Source: Bacteroidia bacterium (lineage in GTDB: Bacteria; Bacteroidota; Bacteroidia; Bacteroidales; BM520). Taken from it: a DNA stretch of 8,693 bases. The notes under the pieces are model-generated. The model was given only the letters and a program-made list of their open reading frames with translations. It searched no databases and was not told where the DNA came from. This document shows positions 1 through 5,566 of the stretch, piece after piece; the stretch's first letter is position 1, and every line of letters begins with the position of its first letter. The stretch lies in the NCBI GenBank assembly GCA_009930445.1, contig RZYD01000086.1, forward strand, positions 1-8,693. Direction: 5' to 3'. The position numbers and the translations under genes are program-made.

Positions 1-102
1 GAACGGTCCGGCGGAACCCTGCGTTAGGGTAGTGCCCGAAGGCACTCCCCAGAACAATGCGGAAACCGCATTGAAACGCCGGCTTCCGCCGGACCGTTAC
101 CA
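1..102 (+). repeat. attC: attC site of the preceding cassette (left part cut by window edge)
   Basis: This is an integron recombination site ending at GTTACCA (96-102); the predicted exchange point is between G96 and T97. Bases 2-25 pair with 75-98 over 24 positions with only two mismatches. Inside are two perfect small hairpins: AGTGCC/GGCACT (31-36 with 41-46) and AATGCGG/CCGCATT (56-62 with 66-72). The outer 5' R box starts before the window, so only its closing AAC (2-4) is visible. Unlike the other five sites, its stem is GC-rich, nearly perfect and lacks the two A/C mismatch positions, so it is a different attC type. Confidence 0.75.
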
Positions 103-1592
103 ACAAGCCTAGTAAAAACTCGGTGCATAAATTATTAGTATACTGATGAAACTAAAATAACAATTACAACAAATGAGCTTTAGTAATCCTTCCAAACCTT
201 TTTCTAGTCTATTTGATATAGAGAGTCAAGACATTAGCAAGCTTGTCATTAAGGAAACCTACAATAAGGATAATTGCTTTATTTACAAGGGCAGTGATAT
301 AATTGGAGGATTTATTCTAATAAAAAAACAAAATGTAAAAACTATCCTAAAAGTATCTTTTTATAAATCAAAAGCGGATAATAAATATATACCCCGATTA
401 GAGTTTCGTAAAGAAGATAATAAAGGGGATTTGACTAAGTCACGGGGATATGATGTAATTATAAAGTTTGGAGATGGTGATGAGGCAAGAGCATTCTGGA
501 AAGTAATTCATTTTTTGCATGATTTTAAGGATTTAGTTGATTTAGGTGACTTTCATGCTAAATATCAGGCAATTAGCTTTGATTCATATCTCGTTGATTT
601 TAAGACAAAAAAACAAGCTGAGAAAATACAAGAATTGGCTTCACTGACTGAAAACATTAAGCTATCAAAAAATGAAATTAAGGAATTATTATTCCCTCAA
701 AGAAGAAATACAATCCACTGGTTTTATGCATTTATAAAAGACTTGCATAACAATCAAGGAATTAAGGCATTTGATAGCTATAGAAATAAACACTCAATTG
801 GAGAAAACGGAGAAGAAGCGATTTGGCATCATTTTTTAAAAAACAATGATTGGATTATTGGACTAAACGTAGACATTAAATTTATTCGAGATTTATTATC
901 AAAACAAAGAGTGGGTAACCCTAACTCAAAAGGAGTAGGAAGTCCTGAAGTTGACATTTTAGGAATTTCATATTTCACCACATTGATAGAACTTAAGACA
1001 AGTAAGACTCAAATTTTTAATTCAGTAAAAACAAACAAATCCAGAGCAAATACATGGGATTTCTCCAGTAATTTTATTGAGGCTTATAGTCAAACCTTAT
1101 CTCAGCGTTCAGAAATTTCTGAAACCAAAAATATCGTAGATGATGATGGAACTATAATTGACACAAAAAGACATCGAATTCTTGACCCAAAAGCAATTTT
1201 AATAATAGGAAATAGAAATGTGGAATTTCCACACACAAGAAAAACCGAAAGTGATATAAAAACTGACTGTTTTGAAAGAATTAGAAGAGATAGTAGAAAT
1301 GTCGAGATAATTACTTTTGATGAATTATTTGAAAGAGCATTTCATATTGTATTTACAGAAAAATTACCTGAGAATTGGTACGAGCTTGAACCCGAAGAGT
1401 TTAAAAGGACAATTTTAAAAGTAGATTAAAAAATACTATATATTAATTAATTGTAATAGAAGGCCAGTTGGTAACAATGTATAAAAATAATAGCCGGGCT
1501 AGTAGTAAAATCAAGGGTTGTAGCCCGCTTCAACTTTCTTGTAACTTGACAGGAAGGTACAACGCAATCGGCTACTATTCTTATACTTAACG
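97..1592 (+). mobile_element. Integron gene cassette 1 (Shedu-like)
   Basis: A 1,496-bp unit bounded by the G/TT points at 96/97 and 1592/1593. It opens with GTTACCAAC (96-104) and its own attC opens with the exact reverse complement GTTGGTAAC (1467-1475). Complementarity continues outside the 9-mers: AGGC-CA before the attC (1461-1466) faces AA-GCCT after the cassette start (105-110). It holds one gene with a 76-bp leader and 37 bp between the stop codon and attC. I see no clear promoter in the leader. Confidence 0.87.
173..1429 (+). CDS. sduA: Shedu-like defence nuclease (SduA, DUF4263 type)
   Basis: Probable single-protein Shedu anti-phage nuclease, 418 residues. The C-terminal half has the layout of the Shedu/DUF4263 PD-(D/E)xK nuclease. 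GEEAIWHHF (213-221) supplies an early Glu before a core helix. SPEVDILGI (257-265) carries the active-site Asp (D261). LIELKTS (271-277) is the E-x-K motif (E273, K275). EAYSQTL (303-309) fits the following helix with a conserved Gln. The end, RNVEIITFDELFERA (375-389), is typical of the family's last strand and helix. The first ~200 residues are the variable N-terminal region that in this family is thought to sense the trigger; I cannot assign it a fold. The ATG at 173 follows an A-rich leader without a clear ribosome binding site. The gene is alone in its cassette, as expected for a one-gene system. Family assignment is from motif recognition; the phage specificity is unknown. Confidence 0.82.
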   Translation: MSFSNPSKPFSSLFDIESQDISKLVIKETYNKDNCFIYKGSDIIGGFILIKKQNVKTILKVSFYKSKADNKYIPRLEFRKEDNKGDLTKSRGYDVIIKFGDGDEARAFWKVIHFLHDFKDLVDLGDFHAKYQAISFDSYLVDFKTKKQAEKIQELASLTENIKLSKNEIKELLFPQRRNTIHWFYAFIKDLHNNQGIKAFDSYRNKHSIGENGEEAIWHHFLKNNDWIIGLNVDIKFIRDLLSKQRVGNPNSKGVGSPEVDILGISYFTTLIELKTSKTQIFNSVKTNKSRANTWDFSSNFIEAYSQTLSQRSEISETKNIVDDDGTIIDTKRHRILDPKAILIIGNRNVEFPHTRKTESDIKTDCFERIRRDSRNVEIITFDELFERAFHIVFTEKLPENWYELEPEEFKRTILKVD

Positions 1593-1600
1593 TTAGAACC
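1467..1600 (+). repeat. attC: attC site of cassette 1
   Basis: Runs from GTTGGTAAC (1467-1475) to GTTAGAACC (1592-1600). The arms TATAAAAATAATAGCCG (1480-1496) and CGGCTACTATTCTTATA (1569-1585) pair except at two A/C positions; on the bottom strand both become T.G pairs. An inner stem CGGGCTA/TAGCCCG (1495-1501 with 1521-1527) can form as an alternative. The centre carries TTGTAACTTGACAGGAA (1539-1555), shared with attC of cassettes 2 and 4. It lacks the CTTCGAAAT block seen in the other four long sites. Site plus following leader make up the 307-bp gene-free stretch 1430-1736. Confidence 0.87.
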
Positions 1601-1641
1601 AATGCAAGAAAAAAAGACACGCAGACAGATTTTGGGAATAA

Positions 1642-1676
1642 CGACATATTTTGACGTAGGCTCGACATATTTTTGA
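1642..1676 (+). promoter_or_regulatory. Direct repeat with Bacteroidota-type -7 element, candidate promoter of cassette 2
   Basis: CGACATATTTTGA (1642-1654) is repeated as CGACATATTTTTGA (1663-1676), 21 bp apart, i.e. about two helical turns. The second copy contains TATTTTTG (1668-1675), matching the Bacteroidota -7 consensus TAnnTTTG. A TTTG lies at 1650-1653, but the 14-bp gap to the -7 element is shorter than the usual ~17-23. It sits about 60 bp before the ATG at 1737. The duplication could be an operator or a doubled promoter. Not tested. Confidence 0.35.
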
Positions 1677-1736
1677 AATTTGAAAATAGGGAAGCCGAAA
1701 ACTAATTAGAGTAGGCAGAATTAAATAATTATAATC

Positions 1737-1988
1737 ATGGCTAATTTTTATTGCGAGTATTGTGGTGCAAAATACTCAAGCGTTTCGAGTTTAACAAGTG
1801 GTTCGTGTCCTAAACATCCAAATGGCCCTAACAAAGGAAAGCATAAACTTTATGAAGGAAGCGAGAAAAGCCAATATACTTGTAAATATTGTGGTGCAAA
1901 ATACTCAAGTATTTCAAGTTTGACAAGTGGCTCATGTCCAAAACATCCTAGTGGTCCGAATAAAGGAAAACACGCACCAGCACTTTAA
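1737..1988 (+). CDS. Small tandem-repeat zinc-binding-type protein
   Basis: An 83-residue protein built of two copies of a ~43-residue unit. Each has C-x2-C, then fourteen residues, then CPKH, then a further His in KGKH: C6, C9, C24, H27, H36 in the first copy and C49, C52, C67, H70, H79 in the second. This ligand pattern suggests one bound zinc per copy; metal binding is inference. The linker between the copies includes LYEGSEKSQY (38-47). There is no signal peptide or membrane segment, so it should be cytosolic. I recognise the CGxxxSSxxxLT...CPKHPxGxxKGxH pattern as a recurrent small bacterial protein but know no established function. It precedes the GmrSD-like gene in the same cassette, with a strong hairpin between them, so a partner, modulator or adaptor role is possible but unproven. 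Confidence 0.8.
   Translation: MANFYCEYCGAKYSSVSSLTSGSCPKHPNGPNKGKHKLYEGSEKSQYTCKYCGAKYSSISSLTSGSCPKHPSGPNKGKHAPAL
1752..1979 (+). repeat. In-frame tandem duplication inside the small zinc-binding-type gene
   Basis: Two copies with a period of 129 bp begin at 1752 and 1881. The block TATTGTGGTGCAAAATACTC and the three bases after it are identical in both (1758-1780 and 1887-1909). The differences seen elsewhere are mostly silent third-position changes, which points to an older duplication kept under protein-level selection. The second copy stops after the final His region. Confidence 0.75.
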
Positions 1989-1995
1989 AAAGATA

Positions 1996-2029
1996 AATAT
2001 TGGTAGGGCGTGTACGCCCTACCAATATT
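1996..2029. terminator. Perfect 16-bp hairpin between the two genes of cassette 2
   Basis: AATATTGGTAGGGCGT (1996-2011) is followed, after GT, by its exact reverse complement (2014-2029). It begins 7 bp after the stop codon at 1988. With only two bases between the arms, the innermost pairs must open to make a loop. No run of T follows, so it is not a textbook Rho-independent terminator. It may still end or attenuate the upstream transcript, protect its 3' end, or be a mobile REP-like palindrome. It is unrelated in sequence to the attC sites. Confidence 0.5.
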
Positions 2030-2074
2030 ATTAAGTTGATTAATTATTTTGAGTTATAATTTTATTTAAATTTT

Positions 2075-3778
2075 ATGGAAGCATCAACAACAGTTAATAA
2101 AATGTTAGCAGGGAATAGAATTTTTGTTCCGACTTATCAACGTGCTTATTCTTGGGATACTGAATTTGATAAAAGCAAAACGCCAAAGCAAGTAAACGTT
2201 TTTTTATCAGATTTAGAAGATTACAACAAGAGTTTAGCCACGACATCATATTATTTTGGTCATTTTCTTTTTGAAGAAAAATCAGAAAGTAATTTTGGAG
2301 TTATTGACGGACAGCAAAGACTAACAACAATTTTGATTTTTCTTTCCGCTTTATTTTCAAAATTAAAATCAATTCGGACTTTAACCGAAAATGAAGAAGT
2401 GCTTTTTGAAAATATGATTAAGCGAAAATCAAATTATATCTTTTCAACAGTTGATTATGACAATCAATTATTTAAAGACTACGTTGTTGACCAAACTAAA
2501 AAGAATAGAAATGGTCTGGAAACCGAATCAGCAAGACGAATAGTAAATGCTTTCGACTTTTTTACAAAAGCACTATCCGACAAGGACGAAGTGTATTTGT
2601 TAAAAATGCTGAAAACTGTAAATGAAGCATCTTGCTCAACACATCCAGTTAAAAATGAATCCGAAGCAATTCAAATGTTCATTTTTCAAAACAATCGTGG
2701 CAAAAAGCCTTCAAACTTGGAAATTATTAAAGCCCAGTTTATGTTTAATGTTCACCTTTACGGTGGAGATGAAAAAGATAGTTTGATTGATGAAATAAAA
2801 AACAGATTTGAGAAAATTTATAAATCAATTTCGTCTATTGAATACAAAATTGACGAAGATGATGTTTTAGTATACACATTACGAGTTCATTTCAATTCAC
2901 TTTGGGAATCAAATGCAATTGATAAAATCAATAAACTATTATCAGATAATAATCCAATTCCTTTTATCAAATCATTTACAAACTCGCTTGCAGTTAGTTT
3001 TGAACATTTGACAACATTTTTCGGAAAAGACGAAAGAGAAAATATTGAAATCCATTCATTAATAACATTAGGTGGTTTTGCAACAGCAATCCCATTTGTT
3101 ATTAAGGCTTATTCTTTCGGACTGCAAACAAAAGAGATTTGCAAAATTTGTTCATCAATGGAAGCAATGGTTTTACGTCACAGACTTATCGGAACAAGAG
3201 CAGAACTAACATCAAGAATTAATGATGTATATCAAAGTTTCACATTAGAGCACCCCGACATTAAACCTATAGTCGACAGAATTGAATGGATGAAAAATGT
3301 ATCAAATGATTCTTGGTGGTGGGCTTATTGGAATAAAAATGAATTAGAAAAATCAATTCAAGGCGGAATGCACCATTCAACAGCAAAATTCTTACTTTGG
3401 AAATATGAAAATTATCTTGAAAATCAAGGAAAAAGCGGTTATTCTGTAACACGTTTTGATAAGATTGAAAGCCCTGAATTAGAACATATTGCACCACAGA
3501 CACCGACAAATGGAGAACCAATTGCAGCAGGTTATTGTGAATATGATGAAGAATTTAGAAACCAATATATTGACTGTTTAGGGAATTATTTACTTCTTTC
3601 AAAATCTCACAATTGTTCCGTTGGAAACAAACCATTTATCGAGAAAAGAAGTTCATATAATCATCTTGGACAGCAAAGAGAAATTCAAAATATGACTTCG
3701 GAATCGGAAATTTGGGATAAGGAAAAAATCAGTCTGCGTAAAGACAAAATAGTGAAATTTATACTTGAAAACTTCTAA
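2075..3778 (+). CDS. GmrSD-like DUF262/DUF1524 restriction protein
   Basis: A 567-residue single-chain protein of the GmrS/GmrD type. The N-terminal DUF262 (ParB/sulfiredoxin-like NTPase) part shows VPTYQRAYSW (18-27), the family signature DGQQRLTT (78-85), and IFQNNRGKKPSNLEIIKA (203-220), the usual NxRGxxL-like segment. The C-terminal DUF1524 HNH nuclease part shows LEHIAPQ (469-475) with the catalytic-type His, then LGNYLLLSKSHNCSVGNKPF (502-521), whose Asn residues and following K/R complete the HNH pattern. Relatives include type IV enzymes that cut modified (e.g. glucosylated hydroxymethylcytosine) phage DNA, and BrxU; which modification this one reads is unknown. The ATG at 2075 follows an AT-rich leader. 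The stop is 15 bp before its attC. All key motifs appear intact. Confidence 0.85.
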   Translation: MEASTTVNKMLAGNRIFVPTYQRAYSWDTEFDKSKTPKQVNVFLSDLEDYNKSLATTSYYFGHFLFEEKSESNFGVIDGQQRLTTILIFLSALFSKLKSIRTLTENEEVLFENMIKRKSNYIFSTVDYDNQLFKDYVVDQTKKNRNGLETESARRIVNAFDFFTKALSDKDEVYLLKMLKTVNEASCSTHPVKNESEAIQMFIFQNNRGKKPSNLEIIKAQFMFNVHLYGGDEKDSLIDEIKNRFEKIYKSISSIEYKIDEDDVLVYTLRVHFNSLWESNAIDKINKLLSDNNPIPFIKSFTNSLAVSFEHLTTFFGKDERENIEIHSLITLGGFATAIPFVIKAYSFGLQTKEICKICSSMEAMVLRHRLIGTRAELTSRINDVYQSFTLEHPDIKPIVDRIEWMKNVSNDSWWWAYWNKNELEKSIQGGMHHSTAKFLLWKYENYLENQGKSGYSVTRFDKIESPELEHIAPQTPTNGEPIAAGYCEYDEEFRNQYIDCLGNYLLLSKSHNCSVGNKPFIEKRSSYNHLGQQREIQNMTSESEIWDKEKISLRKDKIVKFILENF

Positions 3779-3793
3779 GAAAATAATGCACAT

Positions 3794-3928
3794 GGCTCTA
3801 ACAACGTGTATAAAACATTTGGCAGTCAGTGGTTTATCAAGCGTTTCTGCTCGTATCAAAAGTAGTTGTAACTTGACAGGAAATCGCTTCGAAATGCCAA
3901 ACGTTTCATACACGCAGCCGTTAGGTGC
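3794..3928 (+). repeat. attC: attC site of cassette 2
   Basis: Runs from GGCTCTAAC (3794-3802) to GTTAGGTGC (3920-3928); GTTAGGT fits the classical GTTRRRY box. Arms CGTGTATAAAACATTTGGCA (3805-3824) and TGCCAAACGTTTCATACACG (3895-3914) pair over 20 positions with two A/C mismatches, G.T on the bottom strand. Between R box and arm are AA on the left and CAGCC on the right, giving the unpaired spacer typical of attC. The centre holds a 31-base block identical to attC of cassette 4, then GCTTCGAAAT. Confidence 0.9.
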
Positions 3929-5558
3929 AAGCTAAAAAAATAAAAATCAACTATGGATACTATTACAATGACCATGTCTTCCATAAGACATATAGAAAAT
4001 GCGAAAGTGGAAGTTCCTTTAGAAAGCGGAGTATATGCCTTCGTTGGAAATAATGGGTGCGGAAAAAGTACATTATTATTGTCATTAGCTCAATTGATTT
4101 CTAGACATCATCTAAGTATTTTAAAAAAAGAAGACTACAACGGTGATTCTTATATTCAATTCGATTACGAAGGTAAGTCTGACAAGTGGACGGAGAAGAG
4201 GGGATGGTGGACTTCAAATATTTACCCTAAAAGTATTCGCTTTAATGGTTTATACGAAGGAAGCTTATTTTATGGAACTCGCTTTAATGATTCTAGAGTA
4301 ATTGACAATCTTCTGGCAACTGGAAAAATAAAAGAAGATGATATTGTCGACTCAGATTCCTATGTCAAACAAAAGCTAAGTTTTATTCTTCATGGGGATA
4401 ATTCTCATTATTCCGGGCTGATGAGAATAAGAAACAAACACATAACAAGTGAGCTTGGACTTTCTAATGCGCCATATTTTAACCGTGTAAGAGGGAATTT
4501 GATAAGTCAATACAGGATGAGTTCTGGAGAATGTTTACTTATCTCGTTATTACACTTCTTGTATAATTCTATTGTAAGAAAATCATTACCAATTCATAAA
4601 AAAGTTCTTGTCCTAATTGATGAAATTGAATTGGCATTGCATCCTATTGCAGTAAGCAGACTTATTGACCTTTTAAACGAATTGGTGAAAGGAAATAGTA
4701 ATTTAGTTGTTATGTTAACAACTCACTCTCCTGAAGTTATTCGAAAAATAAAACCTAGCAATTTATTTAAAGTAAATAATGAGAATGGCTCAATTTCAAT
4801 CGAAAATAATTGTTACCCGAGCTATTTGATTCGTGACGTGTATAGTCATGACGGATTTGACTATTTATTATTAGTCGAAGATATATTGACAAAATTCGTT
4901 GTAGATAAAATCCTCAATAAAGAAAGCCTTAAAAATAGTAGATTAATACATGTTGTCCCCGTTGGTGGTTGGTCAAATGTCCTGAGTTTACACAAAGAAT
5001 TATTAACATGGAATGTCCTGGGTTTAGGAAAGCAAATTGTAAGTATTCTTGATGGAGATATTAAAGATGAAGTTGGAGACGAATACAAGGATATTCGCAA
5101 ACTCTTCATCCCAATAAAAAGTATTGAAAAATTCCTTTATGAAATAATAGTTGAGAAACCAAATCCTAAAATAAAAAAGGTGTTGAATGATAAGTATTTT
5201 ACTATCAATTCAATTGACACATTACTAGGTGAACACAGTATGAAATATACGAGTACTCCCGACCATCCCGAGAAGAAACTATATTTTCGACTAAAAAAGG
5301 ACTTAGAAAAAAGGGGAATTACAGAGGAACAGTTTACGCATAATCTGTGTGATGATTTATTAGAATTAATTGATTTTTCAAGTTTCATATCTTCATTGAC
5401 AAGATTATTAACTAGAAAATGAAAAGCCAGCACCTAACACGGTACATATTGCAGGGCGGGGTTCGGTGGTACGCCAACTGCGGATTCTCGTTTCGCAGTT
5501 CCGTGTCCTTCGGACAGGAACGCTCTTCGAAATCCGCCCCGACAACATGTACCAACCG
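3921..5558 (+). mobile_element. Integron gene cassette 3 (OLD-like nuclease)
   Basis: A 1,638-bp, one-gene cassette. Opening GTTAGGTGC (3920-3928) is the exact reverse complement of GCACCTAAC (5430-5438) at its attC. AGC-CA (5425-5429) and AA-GCT (3929-3933) extend the complementarity. It is very compact: 32 bp of leader and 7 bp between stop codon and attC. The leader is too short for an ordinary promoter plus untranslated region, so transcription probably enters from upstream cassettes. Confidence 0.88.
3953..5422 (+). CDS. OLD-like ATPase with TOPRIM nuclease domain
   Basis: A 489-residue protein with an ABC-type ATPase followed by a TOPRIM domain, the architecture of OLD-family nucleases (AAA15/AAA21 ATPases; also seen in GajA of Gabija). 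ATPase: Walker A GNNGCGKST (32-40), signature-like RMSSGE (188-193), Walker B VLVLIDEIE (218-226, with D223-E224), switch His in TTHS (256-259). TOPRIM: acidic motif LLVED (306-310, E309), the GG turn in VPVGGWSN (335-342), and the metal-binding SILDGDIKD (364-372, D367 and D369). It is somewhat shorter than many OLD proteins. No UvrD-like helicase (GajB) or small partner is in the cassette, so it resembles stand-alone class 1 OLD proteins, several of which act in phage defence. Start: ATG at 3953; downstream Met codons at residues 6 and 8 are possible. All motifs look intact. Confidence 0.82.
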   Translation: MDTITMTMSSIRHIENAKVEVPLESGVYAFVGNNGCGKSTLLLSLAQLISRHHLSILKKEDYNGDSYIQFDYEGKSDKWTEKRGWWTSNIYPKSIRFNGLYEGSLFYGTRFNDSRVIDNLLATGKIKEDDIVDSDSYVKQKLSFILHGDNSHYSGLMRIRNKHITSELGLSNAPYFNRVRGNLISQYRMSSGECLLISLLHFLYNSIVRKSLPIHKKVLVLIDEIELALHPIAVSRLIDLLNELVKGNSNLVVMLTTHSPEVIRKIKPSNLFKVNNENGSISIENNCYPSYLIRDVYSHDGFDYLLLVEDILTKFVVDKILNKESLKNSRLIHVVPVGGWSNVLSLHKELLTWNVLGLGKQIVSILDGDIKDEVGDEYKDIRKLFIPIKSIEKFLYEIIVEKPNPKIKKVLNDKYFTINSIDTLLGEHSMKYTSTPDHPEKKLYFRLKKDLEKRGITEEQFTHNLCDDLLELIDFSSFISSLTRLLTRK

Positions 5559-5566
5559 TTAACGGC
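5430..5566 (+). repeat. attC: attC site of cassette 3 (branched)
   Basis: Runs from GCACCTAAC (5430-5438; ACCTAAC fits RYYYAAC) to GTTAACGGC (5558-5566). Arms GGTACATATTGCAGGGCGG and CCGCCCCGACAACATGTACC pair with two A/C mismatches and one extra base on the right arm, like the extrahelical base of classical attC. The centre forms two further hairpins: AACTGCG/CGCAGTT (5476-5482 with 5494-5500), and GTTCC-G-TGTCC with GGACA-GGAAC (5498-5508 with 5512-5521). CTTCGAAAT lies at the inner end of the right arm. Confidence 0.9.

Larger units (their letters stand above)
1593..3920 (+). mobile_element. Integron gene cassette 2 (zinc-binding-type protein plus GmrSD-like)
   Basis: A 2,328-bp cassette, long for an integron, carrying two genes. 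It opens with GTTAGAACC (1592-1600). Its attC opens with GGCTCTAAC (3794-3802), one mismatch from the reverse complement and a G.T pair on the bottom strand. TGCA (1603-1606) and TGCA (3787-3790) extend the match outside the 9-mers. No attC-like sequence separates the two genes, so they travel as one unit. The 144-bp leader is the longest in the window and contains a candidate promoter. Confidence 0.85.

Noticed and set aside
1447..1668. Minus-strand open frame across attC1 and the next leader
   Set aside because: It reads through a recombination site with no start context or family resemblance; similar frames at 3653-3913 and 8393-8623 are also read through attC or opposite real genes.
1988..2075. 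A hidden sixth attC between the two genes of cassette 2
   Set aside because: The only inverted repeat there is a short perfect palindrome without AAC/GTT boxes or the conserved centre, so both genes belong to one cassette.
3873..3878. TTGACA in the attC centres (also in attC1 and attC4), identical to a sigma-70 -35 hexamer
   Set aside because: No -10-like hexamer lies 16-18 bp downstream in any of the three sites, and Bacteroidota promoters use a different -33 element. The hexamer is part of the conserved attC centre.
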